Source: Streptomyces sp. NBC_01264
GTDB taxonomy: Bacteria; Actinomycetota; Actinomycetes; Streptomycetales; Streptomycetaceae
Direction: 5' to 3'
Assembly (NCBI RefSeq): GCF_026340675.1
Contig: NZ_JAPEOX010000002.1
Location: 930,001-994,000 of the forward strand
Length of the DNA stretch: 64,000 nt
The position numbers were made by a program, and so were the translations under genes. Every line of letters begins with the position of its first letter. Position 1 is the first letter of the stretch. The notes under the pieces are model-generated. The model saw only the letters and a program-made list of their open reading frames with translations. It was not told the DNA's origin and made no database searches. Positions 17,369-25,600 of this stretch are shown piece after piece.

Positions 17369-18188
17369 CCTCAGGAAGGTAGACGATGTTCGGCGCGCCC
17401 GTCGTCGGGTGGGTGCCGATGCGGGTGCGGACCCCGTAGACCTCGGCCAGCAGGGATTCCGTCAGCACCTCCGCCGGGGTGCCGGAGGCGACGACGCGGC
17501 CGTCCGCCAGGACGTACAGGCGGTCGCAGTACATCGCCGCCAGGTTGAGGTCGTGCAGGACCAACAGGGCGGTGGCCGGCAGGGCACGGACCAGGCCGAG
17601 GATCTCCAGCTGGTAGCGGATGTCCAGGTGGTTGGTCGGTTCGTCCAGGGCGAGCAGGCCCGGGTCCTGGACGAGGGCGCGGGCCACCAGGGCCCGCTGG
17701 CGCTCGCCGCCCGAGAGCCCGTCGAAGCGGCGGCCCACGAGGGCGGCCGCGCCGACGGTCTCCAGGGCCCGCGCCACGCGGCGTACGTCGTCGGGTCCGT
17801 CCTGCTCCCAGAACCGTTTGTGCGGGCTGCGCCCCATGGCCACCACCTCGCGCACGGTCAGCCCGAAGGTGCCGGCCGCGTCCTGGGGCACCACCGCCAC
17901 CCGCCGGGCGCGGTCCTTGACGCCCAGCGAGGCGGCGTCCACCCCGTCCAGCAGGACGCGTCCGCCGGTCGGGCGCAGGGTTCCGTAGACGCAGCGCAGC
18001 AGGGTCGTCTTGCCACTGCCGTTGGGGCCGACGACTCCGACCGTCTCGCCCGGGCGGGCGGTGAGGTCGATCCCGTGCAGCAGCGGCCGTCCGTCGATCT
18101 CGTACCGCACGCCCTCGACGGCGAGGTCCGTCGCCTCCGCCTCCATCCTTGCCCCCGCCATCGGACCGGCCGGCCGTCGCGCCCTCAT
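17349..18188 (-). CDS. btuD: ABC transporter ATPase, cobalamin-type importer
   Basis: This is a 279-residue ATPase with all motifs: Walker A GPNGSGKT, Q-loop VVPQDAAG, signature LSGGERQR, Walker B LLALDEPT and switch His in VLHDLNLA. It belongs to the FecE/BtuD/FhuC class that energises metal-chelate and vitamin B12 importers. ATG at 18188 overlaps the permease stop (ATGA) and has AAGGGG upstream; internal ATGs at 18161 and 18146 are alternatives. With the permease and binding protein it forms a three-gene operon behind a cobalamin riboswitch, so B12 or cobinamide is the likely substrate. The gene symbol is inferred from this context. Confidence 0.88.
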   Translation of the reverse strand: MRARRPAGPMAGARMEAEATDLAVEGVRYEIDGRPLLHGIDLTARPGETVGVVGPNGSGKTTLLRCVYGTLRPTGGRVLLDGVDAASLGVKDRARRVAVVPQDAAGTFGLTVREVVAMGRSPHKRFWEQDGPDDVRRVARALETVGAAALVGRRFDGLSGGERQRALVARALVQDPGLLALDEPTNHLDIRYQLEILGLVRALPATALLVLHDLNLAAMYCDRLYVLADGRVVASGTPAEVLTESLLAEVYGVRTRIGTHPTTGAPNIVYLPEDGERTG

Positions 18189-19240
18189 CCCACGACCCCT
18201 TCGGTACGGGTGGACCTGCGCAGCATCCACAGGAAGAACGGGCCGCCGACGAGCGCCGTGACCACGCCCACCGGTATCTCCTCCGGTGCGGCGGCGGTAC
18301 GGGCGATCAGGTCGGCCAGGGTCAGGAACACCGCCCCGCCCAGCGCGGCCACGGGCAGCAGCGCCCGGTGCCCGGCGCCGACGACCATCCGGGCTGCGTG
18401 CGGGACCATCAGCCCCACGAAGCCGATGGCCCCGCTGTAGGCCACCAGTACGCCGATGACGAGCGAGGCGAGGACGAAGACGGCGGCCCGGAACCGGGCC
18501 GTGTCCAGGCCGAGCGTGCGGGCGCCCTCCTCCCCCGCGAGCAGCAGGTCCAGCGGCCGGGCCAGGGCGACGAGCAGTCCGGTGCCCAGGAGCAGCGCCC
18601 CGGCGGGCAGGGCCAGTTCGCTCCAGCGTGCCCCGCCGAGCCCGCCGAGGGTCCAGAACAGCACGGTGCGCACCTGGTCGGGATGGGCGGCCAGCACCAG
18701 GACCAGGCTGGTCAGGGCGGACAGCACGTACTGGACGGCGACTCCGGCGAGGATCAGCCGGCCGGTGGTCATGGTGCCGCCGCGCCGGGCCATCGCGTAG
18801 ACGGCGACGAGTGCGCCCATCGACCCGGCGAACGCGGCGAGCGGTACGGCGCTCCCGCCCGCGAAGCCGAGGAATCCGGCGCCGAGGACGATCACCAGCA
18901 CCGCCCCGGCCGAGGCCCCGGAGGAGGCCCCGAGCAGGAACGGGTCGGCGAGCGGATTGCGTACGAGTGCCTGCAGCACGGTTCCCGCGACGGCGAGCCC
19001 CGCACCGACGACGGCCCCGAGCAGGACGCGCGGTATGCGGACGTCCCACACGATCGCCCCGAAGGCGCCCGATCCGGCCCGGGGCCCCGGGCCGGCGAGC
19101 ACGATGTCGAGCACCCGGCCCGGGGGGATCCGTACGGGCCCGAGGACGAGCCCCGCCAGGGCCGACGCGGCCAGGGCGGCGGCGAGCAGGGCCAGTACGA
19201 CCGGGGTACGGGTGAACGCGCGGGCGGCCCGGAGCCTCAC
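18185..19240 (-). CDS. btuC: FecCD/BtuC-type ABC permease
   Basis: This is a 351-residue permease of the FecCD/BtuC family with about ten transmembrane helices. Family motifs include RIPRVLLGAVVGAGLAVAGTVLQALVRNPLADP near residues 70-100, LGASSGASAG, a GGxG-type FWTLGGLGGARW and the coupling region ARTLGLDTARFRA, with GFVGLMVPHAARMVVG near the end. GTG at 19240 overlaps the upstream stop codon (GTGA). The product pairs with the ATPase encoded just downstream and with the lipoprotein encoded just upstream. The riboswitch in front of the operon points to corrinoid import. Confidence 0.9.
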   Translation of the reverse strand: MRLRAARAFTRTPVVLALLAAALAASALAGLVLGPVRIPPGRVLDIVLAGPGPRAGSGAFGAIVWDVRIPRVLLGAVVGAGLAVAGTVLQALVRNPLADPFLLGASSGASAGAVLVIVLGAGFLGFAGGSAVPLAAFAGSMGALVAVYAMARRGGTMTTGRLILAGVAVQYVLSALTSLVLVLAAHPDQVRTVLFWTLGGLGGARWSELALPAGALLLGTGLLVALARPLDLLLAGEEGARTLGLDTARFRAAVFVLASLVIGVLVAYSGAIGFVGLMVPHAARMVVGAGHRALLPVAALGGAVFLTLADLIARTAAAPEEIPVGVVTALVGGPFFLWMLRRSTRTEGVVG

Positions 19241-20235
19241 GCGGCGTCGGGGTGGAGCTGGCCGCCCAGCGATTCGACGGCGTCGGCGACGCGTACGCCG
19301 AGCACGGCGGAGGACAGCGGCAGCACGACGAACCGCCGGTTCCTGACCGCGGGCACCTGCGCCAGCGCCGGGTCGTTCAGCAGGCGCTGCTTCTTGGCTT
19401 CGACGGTGGTGCCGCCGTAGTCGTAGATGAGGACGACCTCGGGCTTGCGCTCGATGACCTTCTCCCACGACACGTCGCCGAAGGTGTCGTCGAGATCGGC
19501 GAACACGTTCGTCCCGCCCGCGAGCGCGACGATCTCGTTGCCGATGCCGTTGCCGCCGGAGGTGAAGGCGGAGGCCTCGCCCGAGTCGTAGACGAAGACG
19601 GTCGGCCTGGCCTTATCCTTCACGCGCGCGCTGACGGCGTCGATGCGGCGCCGTTCGTCCGCGATGAGCTTCTCGCCGCGCTCGGGCACGCCGAAGGTCC
19701 GTGCCACCTCGGTGATTTCGGTCCTGAGCTGGTCGAGGCCGACCTTGCCCTTGGTGCAGTACTCCACGCTGAGGCGGGAGTTGATGCCGGACTGCGCGAG
19801 TCCCTCGCGATCGCGGCCCTGCGCCTTGTCGAAGGCGCTGGAGTAACCCCCGTACACGAAGTCGGGGTTGGCGCCAAGGAGGACCTCCTTGGAGGGGTAC
19901 TCCTTCGCCAGCACCTTGATCTTGTCGTACGCGGGCCGGTAGGCGGGCAGTACGGCGTCGTCCAGGTAGGCCGTCCCGACCGTCCTCCCCTCCAGCCCGA
20001 GGGCCAGGAGGATCTCGGTGGCGTGCTGGTTCATCGCGACCGCACGCTGCGGCGGTGCCTGATAGGTGCTGGTGACACCGCAGTTGGTGACCGAGTACGG
20101 AAATCCGGGCGCGGAGCCCGCGCCGGCGTTCGCCTTCGCGTCCTGCGCCGCGGGGGATCCTCCGCACGCGGCCAGCGGTATCAGGAGGGGGACGGGCACG
20201 AGCGCGCGCAGCAGCGCACGGGGGTACGAAGGCAA
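19237..20235 (-). CDS. btuF: Substrate-binding lipoprotein of a cobalamin-type ABC importer
   Basis: This is a 332-residue class III binding protein. The signal peptide ends in a lipobox (LIPLAACGG, Cys near 24). The mature part has two lobes joined by a helix: RAVAMNQHATEILLALGLEGRTVGTAYLDD, then DFVYGGYSSAFD, TVFVYDSGEASAFTSGGNGIGNEIVALAGGTNVFAD and PEVVLIYDYGG. The fold is that of BtuF/FecB proteins. It is the first gene of the operon and lies directly behind the riboswitch. Corrinoid binding is inferred from that riboswitch, because the sequence alone would also allow a siderophore. Confidence 0.88.
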   Translation of the reverse strand: MPSYPRALLRALVPVPLLIPLAACGGSPAAQDAKANAGAGSAPGFPYSVTNCGVTSTYQAPPQRAVAMNQHATEILLALGLEGRTVGTAYLDDAVLPAYRPAYDKIKVLAKEYPSKEVLLGANPDFVYGGYSSAFDKAQGRDREGLAQSGINSRLSVEYCTKGKVGLDQLRTEITEVARTFGVPERGEKLIADERRRIDAVSARVKDKARPTVFVYDSGEASAFTSGGNGIGNEIVALAGGTNVFADLDDTFGDVSWEKVIERKPEVVLIYDYGGTTVEAKKQRLLNDPALAQVPAVRNRRFVVLPLSSAVLGVRVADAVESLGGQLHPDAA

Positions 20236-20284
20236 GGTGGAGCCTCTCCGGGGGATCCGCGTCCCCTGGTCGAACCGAAAGAGG

Positions 20285-20405
20285 CGGTGCGTCAGTGTCT
20301 GACTCCCGGGTCCCCGCGCGGGGACGTCCGGTCACAGTGGCGGGACCGCACCGGATTCGCACCGGTTTCCTGTCCTGCACCGCCTGGATGACCCGGCCCA
20401 GTCTG
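20285..20405 (-). promoter_or_regulatory. Cobalamin riboswitch controlling the ABC importer operon
   Basis: Read on the minus strand, the leader contains the conserved core GGTGCGAATCCGGTGCGG, directly followed by CCCGCCACTGTGAC. The B12-box GCCACTGTGAC lies at 20331-20341. The closing element GGGAGTCAGACACT ends at about 20294. These are the diagnostic pieces of a cobalamin riboswitch, in the correct order. It ends about 50 bases before the binding-protein start, so control is probably at translation start or by early termination, lowering importer synthesis when B12 is plentiful. Confidence 0.93.
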
Positions 20406-20419
20406 CCAGACGGGTGAGG

Positions 20420-21403
20420 TCAGTGTTTCGCGCGCGACGCGCCGGCCGTCCGGGAGGCGAGGGCCCGCAGCGCCTCGTCCGAGGGGGATCCGGGCTCCGC
20501 CGTGTAGAGGTAGAGGGTCTGGGTGGGGTCGTCCGGGAAGGTGAGGTTTTCGTATTCCAGGGCCAGTTCGCCGACGAGGGGGTGCCTGAACCGCTTGGTT
20601 CCGTGGGTGTGTTCGAGCACGTCGTGGCCGGCCCACCAACGCCGGAAGTCCCTGTCGAGCGCGCTGAGTTCCTCGACGAGCGGACCCAGCCCGGGATCGT
20701 ACGGGTGCCTGCCCGCGTAGAACCGCAGCGCGGCGACGGCTCCGCGCGCGGCGCCCTCCCAGTCGGCGAGGAGCTCGCGTGCGGCGGGGTCGCGGAAGAG
20801 GAACCGCGCCAGATTGCGGCCGCGCCGATCCGGCGCGCCCGGCTCCGGGGTTGGGGGCTCCGGAGTGTGGGGCTCCGGGGTGTGGGGCTCTGCCGCGCCG
20901 AAGCCGGTGTACAGGGCCTCGGCGAGCCGGTTCGCGGCCAGGACCTCGAGCCGGCGCCCCACGATCATCGCCGGAGTGCCGTCGTCCAGGGCGTCCAACA
21001 CCCGGTGCAGCCCAGCCCGCACCAGCTGCGGGCCGACGGCCTCAGCGGGGCCGCGGGCGCCGTCCGGCTCACCGGCCGCACGCCCGGGACCGGGGGCCGG
21101 CGCCCGCTGGGACCGCGCCAGGTCGAAGAGGTGGGACCGCTCGGTGGCATCGAGCCTGAGCGCCCGCGCCACGGCGTCGAGGACCTCGTCGGAGACGTGC
21201 AGGGTGCGCCCCTGCTCCAGCCGCGTGTAGTAGTCGACGCTGACCCCCGCAAGCTGCGCGACCTCCTCGCGCCGCAGCCCGGGCACCCGCCGCCTTCCCG
21301 GGTGGGAGGCGGCCCCCACCTCCTCGGGACCGATCCGGGCGCGCCGGGAACGCAGGAAGTCCCGCAGGTCGGAACGGGGCTCGCGCCCAGCGGTAGCGGT
21401 CAT
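20420..21403 (-). CDS. XRE-type HTH regulator with MmyB-like ligand-binding domain
   Basis: This is a 327-residue regulator common in Streptomyces. The N-terminal HTH is LRDFLRSRRARIGP, followed by VPGLRREEVAQLAGVSVDYY and TRLEQGRTLHVSDEVLDAVA. The C-terminal MmyB-like PAS-related domain (from about residue 135) reads PAMIVGRRLEVLAANRLAEAL, NLARFLFRDPAARELLADWE, DFRRWWAGHDVLEHTHGTKRFRHPLVG and LYLYTAEPGSPSDEAL. Such domains may bind fatty acids or other small ligands. An insertion of Thr-Pro-Glu-Pro-His repeats near residue 180 is encoded by a 15-bp tandem repeat and probably forms a surface loop. The target is unknown; typical partners are divergent oxidoreductases, and none is seen here. 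Confidence 0.9.
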   Translation of the reverse strand: MTATAGREPRSDLRDFLRSRRARIGPEEVGAASHPGRRRVPGLRREEVAQLAGVSVDYYTRLEQGRTLHVSDEVLDAVARALRLDATERSHLFDLARSQRAPAPGPGRAAGEPDGARGPAEAVGPQLVRAGLHRVLDALDDGTPAMIVGRRLEVLAANRLAEALYTGFGAAEPHTPEPHTPEPPTPEPGAPDRRGRNLARFLFRDPAARELLADWEGAARGAVAALRFYAGRHPYDPGLGPLVEELSALDRDFRRWWAGHDVLEHTHGTKRFRHPLVGELALEYENLTFPDDPTQTLYLYTAEPGSPSDEALRALASRTAGASRAKH

Positions 21404-21567
21404 CCCCCCAGGCTAGGCCTTCTCCCCGGCTTCCTCCGGCACCTCCGGCACCTCCGGCCCCTCCGCACCGGGCCGCCACCACCCGGCGGCCCCACGCCCG
21501 CTGCGCACCGTGTCACAGCCCGGTCACAGCGGCCCCACAGGACCCGGCCCCGGGCCACCATGGCCCG

Positions 21568-22014
21568 ATGCGCAGACACCACGTGATCATCGCCCTCTCC
21601 GCCGCCGGCATCCTCGCCCTCACCGGGTGCGGCAGCGACTCCGGGGCACCGAACGCCGACAAGCCCTCCGCCTCGACCGTGCCGAGCGCCGCCCCGAGCA
21701 GCAGTCCCAGCGCCGATCCCAGCGCGGCCCGCCCCGACAGCGGCCTCCCGCCGAGCCCCGCACCCGCGCAGCGCGCCGCCTACCTGGCCGCGCTGAACGC
21801 CATCGACCCCGAGATCGTCAACGGCAAGGACGACAAGGCCGTCTCGCGCGGCCTCGACCAGTGCCAGTCCATGAAGGGCGAGAAGGACCCGGCCGAGCGG
21901 GTGTCCGGCGCGAACCAGCGCTTCATCGGCCCCAACCACCCGAACGGCTTCGGCCCCGTGAAGTCCGGCCTGATCGTCGCGGCCGTCCAGACCAACCTCT
22001 GCCCCACGTACTGA
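21568..22014 (+). CDS. Small secreted lipoprotein of unknown function
   Basis: This 148-residue protein begins MRRHHVIIALSAAGILALTG, followed by Cys in a clear lipobox (ALTGC). It continues with a Ser/Ala/Pro-rich spacer of about 40 residues. The remaining 80 residues form a small domain with two Cys (QCQSMKGEK and NLCPTY-end), probably one disulfide. The pattern AYLAALNAIDPEIVNGKDDKAVSRGLDQC resembles DUF732-like small exported actinobacterial proteins (named from memory). It stands alone between a divergent regulator and a Nudix gene. No function can be assigned. Confidence 0.75.
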   Translation: MRRHHVIIALSAAGILALTGCGSDSGAPNADKPSASTVPSAAPSSSPSADPSAARPDSGLPPSPAPAQRAAYLAALNAIDPEIVNGKDDKAVSRGLDQCQSMKGEKDPAERVSGANQRFIGPNHPNGFGPVKSGLIVAAVQTNLCPTY

Positions 22015-22117
22015 GCCCTCCTGCGGCGCGCACCCCGAACGGGCCCGAGGAGCCACAAGGGGCCGGAGCTTGGCCCGGACCTGTCCCGTTGTCAGACCCC
22101 CGCCCTAGGTTGCTCAG

Positions 22118-22648
22118 GTGATGATTCCCGATGCGTTCAGCCGCCGGGTCGCAGAGGCCGCGGCTGCCGATGTCCGGCTGGCGAGGGTTCGGCTCGACGG
22201 TGCCGGTCAGTGGTTGACCACCATCGGCCAGGTGGCCACGGCGCCGCTCGCCGCGGAGGTCTGGGTCTTCGACGAGGATCTCGCCCGGGTGCTCCTGGTT
22301 CGTCACCGGTGGCGCGGCTGGGTTCCGCCGGGCGGGCGCGTCGAGCCGGGTGAAACGCCCCGGGAGGGAGCACGTCGCGAGCTCTTCGAGGAGACCGGCA
22401 TCGCGGTGGAGCTGCTGCCCGAACCCGCGGCGGCGACGGTGCGTTCCTACGGTACGGAGTGGGCGGCGACTCTCGGGCTGTCGTTCGCCGCGATCGCGAG
22501 TGCGGCAACGCCTCTGGTCACGGAGCGCGGACAGCCGGCGGCCTGGACGCCCTTGAAGGAGGAGTGGTCCGGCTACTTCCCCGGGGACGCGTCACGGGTC
22601 CGGCAGCATGCCCGATGGCTGAGCGGGACGACAGCCATCGGGCATTGA
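22118..22648 (+). CDS. Nudix hydrolase
   Basis: This 176-residue protein carries a complete Nudix box, GGRVEPGETPREGARRELFE followed by ETGI (residues about 70-93), which binds Mg and hydrolyses nucleoside diphosphates linked to other groups. The strands around it (VWVFDEDLARVLLVRHRWRGWVPPGG and ATVRSYGTEWAATLGLSFAA) fit the fold. The substrate is unknown. The start is either GTG at 22118 or ATG at 22121. There is no Shine-Dalgarno, but TAGGTT at 22106-22111 lies where the -10 of a leaderless transcript would be. It ends base-to-base with the convergent GNAT gene (TGATCA). Confidence 0.87.
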   Translation: MMIPDAFSRRVAEAAAADVRLARVRLDGAGQWLTTIGQVATAPLAAEVWVFDEDLARVLLVRHRWRGWVPPGGRVEPGETPREGARRELFEETGIAVELLPEPAAATVRSYGTEWAATLGLSFAAIASAATPLVTERGQPAAWTPLKEEWSGYFPGDASRVRQHARWLSGTTAIGH

Positions 22649-23131
22649 TCAAGGCGTGTCCGAATCCGACGTGTCTTCTTCGGCCTTGAAGGTACGAAAC
22701 CCACGGCGGTGGTAGTTGGGCAGCGCGTTCGGGCTGTCCGCCGACGACGTGTGCAGCCACACCCGGCGCACGCCCGGCACCAGATTCCAGCCCTGCCGGA
22801 TCGCGAGCGTCAGCGCATGACCGCCGAGCCCCTTCCCGGTGAACTCAGGCAGGAGCCCGAACGACCTGATCTCGACGTCGGCACCCGGGTGGAGGTCGTA
22901 GCAGACCATGCCGGCCGGCTCGTCGGCCAAGGTCAGCAGCCAGCAGGTCCGGTCCGGACGCTCGGTGAACCACGCCTGCCACTCCTGTGGGCTCCGGCGG
23001 GCGCTGCGCCACTGGTACGGCGCGCCGATCCTGGCCATCAGGCCGGGAACCAGCGACAGGTCCGCGCCCACCGCGGCGAGCGCGAGTTCCGGTACCGGAA
23101 CACCGGGCACGAGTTGACCGGGGTCCGTCAT
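22649..23131 (-). CDS. GNAT-family N-acetyltransferase
   Basis: This 160-residue protein starts with MTDPGQLVPG and contains a GNAT core. The beta4 strand is ADVEIRSFGLLPEFTGKGLG, where the acetyl-CoA loop Gln/Arg-x-x-Gly-x-Gly is represented by TGKGLGGHAL. It is followed by VRRVWLHTSS and NYHRRGF, the typical end of the fold. The acceptor is unknown. Several starts are possible: GTG at 23158 would add nine residues, and the frame also runs to 23251, but that would cross the tRNA-Trp terminator. No Shine-Dalgarno decides the start. It lies downstream of tRNA-Trp on the same strand. Confidence 0.8.
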   Translation of the reverse strand: MTDPGQLVPGVPVPELALAAVGADLSLVPGLMARIGAPYQWRSARRSPQEWQAWFTERPDRTCWLLTLADEPAGMVCYDLHPGADVEIRSFGLLPEFTGKGLGGHALTLAIRQGWNLVPGVRRVWLHTSSADSPNALPNYHRRGFRTFKAEEDTSDSDTP

Positions 23132-23186
23132 CGCTACATACGTCACGGTCTTCGTCACCCGAGGCAGGCTACGCGCGGGAAAGACG

Positions 23187-23222
23187 AGAGGGACCCCCGG
23201 AGCGTTCTCCGGGAGTCCCTCT
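23187..23222 (-). terminator. Terminator hairpin after tRNA-Trp
   Basis: Two 16-nt arms (23187-23202 and 23207-23222) pair at 15 of 16 positions around a 4-nt loop. On the minus strand the hairpin is followed by CGTCTTTC, a weak pyrimidine tract. It lies 24 nt after the tRNA 3' end and before the GNAT start, so it most likely ends the tRNA transcript. Confidence 0.75.
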
Positions 23223-23245
23223 TCCATGAAGTACCTGGTCAAGCT

Positions 23246-23321
23246 TGGCAAGGGTGGCAGGGCTCGAACCTACGACAACCGGTTTTGGAGACCGGTGCTC
23301 TACCAACTGAGCTACACCCCT
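23246..23321 (-). tRNA. trnW: tRNA-Trp (anticodon CCA)
   Basis: The reverse strand folds into a 76-nt tRNA. The acceptor stem is AGGGGTG/CACCCTT with discriminator G and an encoded CCA tail. The D-arm contains AGCTCAGTTGGTAGAGC. The anticodon loop is CTCCAAA within a CCGGT/ACCGG stem, with anticodon CCA at 23286-23288. The T-arm contains GGTTCGAGCCC. This decodes UGG tryptophan. A terminator hairpin follows. Confidence 0.97.
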
Positions 23322-23459
23322 TCGGTGAGACCAACCATGCCACGGCGTACATCGAAGATCCACTGAATTCGGTGGTCAACCGCCGGGAATCTCGTCCCGG
23401 GTCCGCCCCGGCCGCCCCGGCCGCGGTGCGGGTCGCGAGCGGCGCGTGCGCGGAGGATC

Positions 23460-24068
23460 GTGGAGGGGGTGAGGAAGGGTGCGGCGTCATCAGGTTCGGT
23501 CCGGCGCCGACCGGCACGACCGGCCGGGCGGCGCCCGCGCGGGCTCGCCGCGCTCGCCGTGCTGACGGCCGCGCTGCTCCTCGGGCCCGCCCTCCCCGGC
23601 GCCGGCGCAGGTCCGGCCGTCGCCCCGAGGCCGGGGGCCTCCGGCGAGACCGTGTCCCTCACCGGGAGCGACCCCGGCGAGCGGCTCGACGTGACGCTGA
23701 CCGGGGTGGCCGACCCGGCGGGGCCCGCGCCCGGCGGCGCGGACCGGCTGGTCTCCGTAGAGCTGCGTCTGGAGAACACCGGGACCGCCGTGTACGAGGA
23801 CTCCCCGGCCGCCGCGACTCATCTGCTGGACTCCGAGGGGCGCCGGTTCACCGGCCTGAGCGCGTCGGCGGAAGCCGGTGCGGCCGGGGCACCCGACGCG
23901 GCCGACGCGGCCGGGGCCGTCTTCCCCGACACCGTCACCCTCGACCCCGGCTCCACGGCGACCGGATCCGTCGCCTTCCGGGTACCGGGGGACGCGGGCC
24001 TCGCCGCGGTCCAGTTCGCGCTCGACGGCGGCCTCGCCAACGATGTCGGGCAGTGGAGCCTGTCCTGA
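23460..24068 (+). CDS. Exported DUF4352-like protein
   Basis: The protein has about 202 residues. An Arg-rich N-terminus is followed by a hydrophobic segment (LAALAVLTAALLLGPALPGA), which suggests secretion or a single membrane anchor. The mature part is an immunoglobulin-like beta-sandwich of the DUF4352/telokin type: ERLDVTLTGVADPA, DRLVSVELRLENTGTAVYEDSPAA, LLDSEGRRFTG, VTLDPGSTATGSVAFRVPG and AVQFALDGGL. Such domains are extracellular and of uncertain role. The start is ambiguous between GTG at 23460 and GTG at 23469, since AGGAGG-like sequence precedes both. No operon partner is evident. Confidence 0.7.
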   Translation: MEGVRKGAASSGSVRRRPARPAGRRPRGLAALAVLTAALLLGPALPGAGAGPAVAPRPGASGETVSLTGSDPGERLDVTLTGVADPAGPAPGGADRLVSVELRLENTGTAVYEDSPAAATHLLDSEGRRFTGLSASAEAGAAGAPDAADAAGAVFPDTVTLDPGSTATGSVAFRVPGDAGLAAVQFALDGGLANDVGQWSLS

Positions 24069-24126
24069 TCCGGGCGAGTCGAACACCCTCCCGTCCGGAC
24101 CGAGTTGCCCCACCCCCTTGACCCGC

Positions 24127-24142
24127 TGTGGTCCAGACCAAT
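24127..24142. promoter_or_regulatory. DasR-type operator (dre) upstream of the chitinase
   Basis: TGTGGTCCAGACCAAT matches the known 16-bp dre consensus (A/C)(C/G)TGGTCTAGACCA(G/C)(T) at its core, TGGTCYRGACCA. The same element is known as the 12-bp chitinase-promoter repeat in Streptomyces. It lies 61 bp before the ATG. GlcNAc-responsive control by DasR is expected; the dasR gene itself is not in this window. Confidence 0.8.
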
Positions 24143-24203
24143 AGTTTCCGCATGCACAGCGCACGCGCCCCGGCACCACTCACCGCATCCGCAAAGGAAG
24201 CCC

Positions 24204-25520
24204 ATGCGCCGCAGCATGCTCGGCAGGCTGGCCGTCGCCGCCTGCTCCCTCTCCCTGCTGACCGCCTTCGCCCCCGCCCATGACGGATCCGGGCACGGAC
24301 GCTCGTACAAGAAGGTCGGCTACTTCACCCAATGGGGCGTCTACGGACGGGACTTCCAGGTCCAGGACCTGGAGAAGAACGGCAGCGCGAGCAAGCTCAC
24401 GCACATCAACTACGCCTTCGGCAACATCAGCGCGGACGGCAAGTGCTTCACCGGCAACATCCCCGGTGAGGCCGACGCGTGGGCCGACTACGTCCGGCCG
24501 CTGGACGCCGAGAACTCGGTCGACGGCGTCGCCGACGACTGGGTGCAGCCGCTCGCCGGCAACTTCAACCAGCTCCGCGAGCTCAAGGCCAAGCACCCCG
24601 ACCTCAAGGTCCTGCTCTCCCTGGGTGGTTGGAGCTGGTCCACGCACTTCTCGGACGCCGCGCTCACCCCGGCCTCCCGCAAGGCCCTCGTGTCCTCCTG
24701 CATCGACCTGTACATCAAGGGCAACCTCCCGCAGGACGGCACCCGCGGCGGTGCGGGTTCGGCCGCCGGGATCTTCGACGGGTTCGACATCGACTGGGAG
24801 TGGCCCGGCTCCTCGGGCGACACCGACACCACCTACCGCCCCGAGGACAAGAAGAACTTCACCGCGCTGGTGAGCGAGTTCCGCACGCAGCTCGACGACT
24901 ACGCGCGCAGCCAGAAGCGGAAGGCGAAGTACGAGCTGTCCGCCTTCGTCCCGACCGCCCCCGCCAAGATCGACGCGGGCTTCGACGTCCGCCGGATCAT
25001 GCGCGACCTGGACTTCGTGACCCTCCAGGGCTACGACTTCCACGTCTCCGGCGAGGCGACCACCGCCCAGCAGTCCGCGCTCTACGCGAGGAACGACTTC
25101 AGCGTCGACGGCACCGTGGACGCCTGGGAGCGGCGCGGCGCGCCCGCGCACAAGCTCGTGATGGGCATGCCGTTCTACGGACAGGGCTGGACCGGCGTCA
25201 GCGGTGGCGGGGACGGCATGGGGCAGCCCGCGACAGGGCCGGCTCCGGCCGCCTGGGCCAACGGGTACGCGGACTACAAGGAGCTCAAGCAGCTCGCGGC
25301 TTCGGGTAGTTACAAGCTCCACCGGGACCGCCGCAACGGCAGTGCCTGGCTGTTCGACGGCACCACCCTGTGGACGTACGACGACCCGCAGGTGCTGCGC
25401 ACCAAGACCCGGTACATCCGCGAGGAGGGCCTCGGCGGCGCGATGTTCTGGTCGCTCGACGCGGACACCGCCGACGGTGAGCTGATGACCGCGGTCGACG
25501 AGGGCCTGCGCGGCCACTGA
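24204..25520 (+). CDS. Secreted family 18 chitinase
   Basis: This is a 438-residue secreted enzyme. The signal peptide runs MRRSMLGRLAVAACSLSLLT to about residue 28. The GH18 barrel follows: KVGYFTQWGVYGRDF, LTHINYAFGNI, VLLSLGGWSWSTHF and the catalytic DGFDIDWEW at residues about 192-200, with the acid Glu near 199. Then come FVTLQGYDFHV, KLVMGMPFYGQGWTG and the closing GLGGAMFWSLDADT. It hydrolyses chitin internally. No carbohydrate-binding or fibronectin domain is attached, so it acts as a bare catalytic domain. ATG at 24204 has AAAGGAAG at proper spacing. The DasR-type operator upstream indicates induction by chitin breakdown products. Confidence 0.95.
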   Translation: MRRSMLGRLAVAACSLSLLTAFAPAHDGSGHGRSYKKVGYFTQWGVYGRDFQVQDLEKNGSASKLTHINYAFGNISADGKCFTGNIPGEADAWADYVRPLDAENSVDGVADDWVQPLAGNFNQLRELKAKHPDLKVLLSLGGWSWSTHFSDAALTPASRKALVSSCIDLYIKGNLPQDGTRGGAGSAAGIFDGFDIDWEWPGSSGDTDTTYRPEDKKNFTALVSEFRTQLDDYARSQKRKAKYELSAFVPTAPAKIDAGFDVRRIMRDLDFVTLQGYDFHVSGEATTAQQSALYARNDFSVDGTVDAWERRGAPAHKLVMGMPFYGQGWTGVSGGGDGMGQPATGPAPAAWANGYADYKELKQLAASGSYKLHRDRRNGSAWLFDGTTLWTYDDPQVLRTKTRYIREEGLGGAMFWSLDADTADGELMTAVDEGLRGH

Positions 25521-25538
25521 CGTCCCCGCTCCCGAACA

Positions 25539-25578
25539 GCGCCGCCGGACCGCGGAAAACGACCCGGTCCGGCGGCGC
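25539..25578 (+). terminator. Terminator hairpin after the chitinase
   Basis: GCGCCGCCGGACCG (25539-25552) and CGGTCCGGCGGCGC (25565-25578) form a perfect 14-bp stem with a 12-nt loop, beginning 19 bases after the chitinase stop. There is no U-tract, as is common for Streptomyces terminators. Confidence 0.75.
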
Positions 25579-25587
25579 CCCAACCCT

Positions 25588-25593
25588 TACGCT
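25588..25593 (+). promoter_or_regulatory. Candidate -10 element (TACGCT) for a leaderless serpin transcript
   Basis: TACGCT lies exactly seven bases before the ATG at 25601, and no Shine-Dalgarno is present. The second serpin has the identical hexamer at the identical distance. Confidence 0.5.
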
Positions 25594-25600
25594 CCCCCGA

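Noticed and set aside
17349..20235. Siderophore importer
   Set aside because: The protein family fits, but the cobalamin riboswitch is decisive for corrinoid import.
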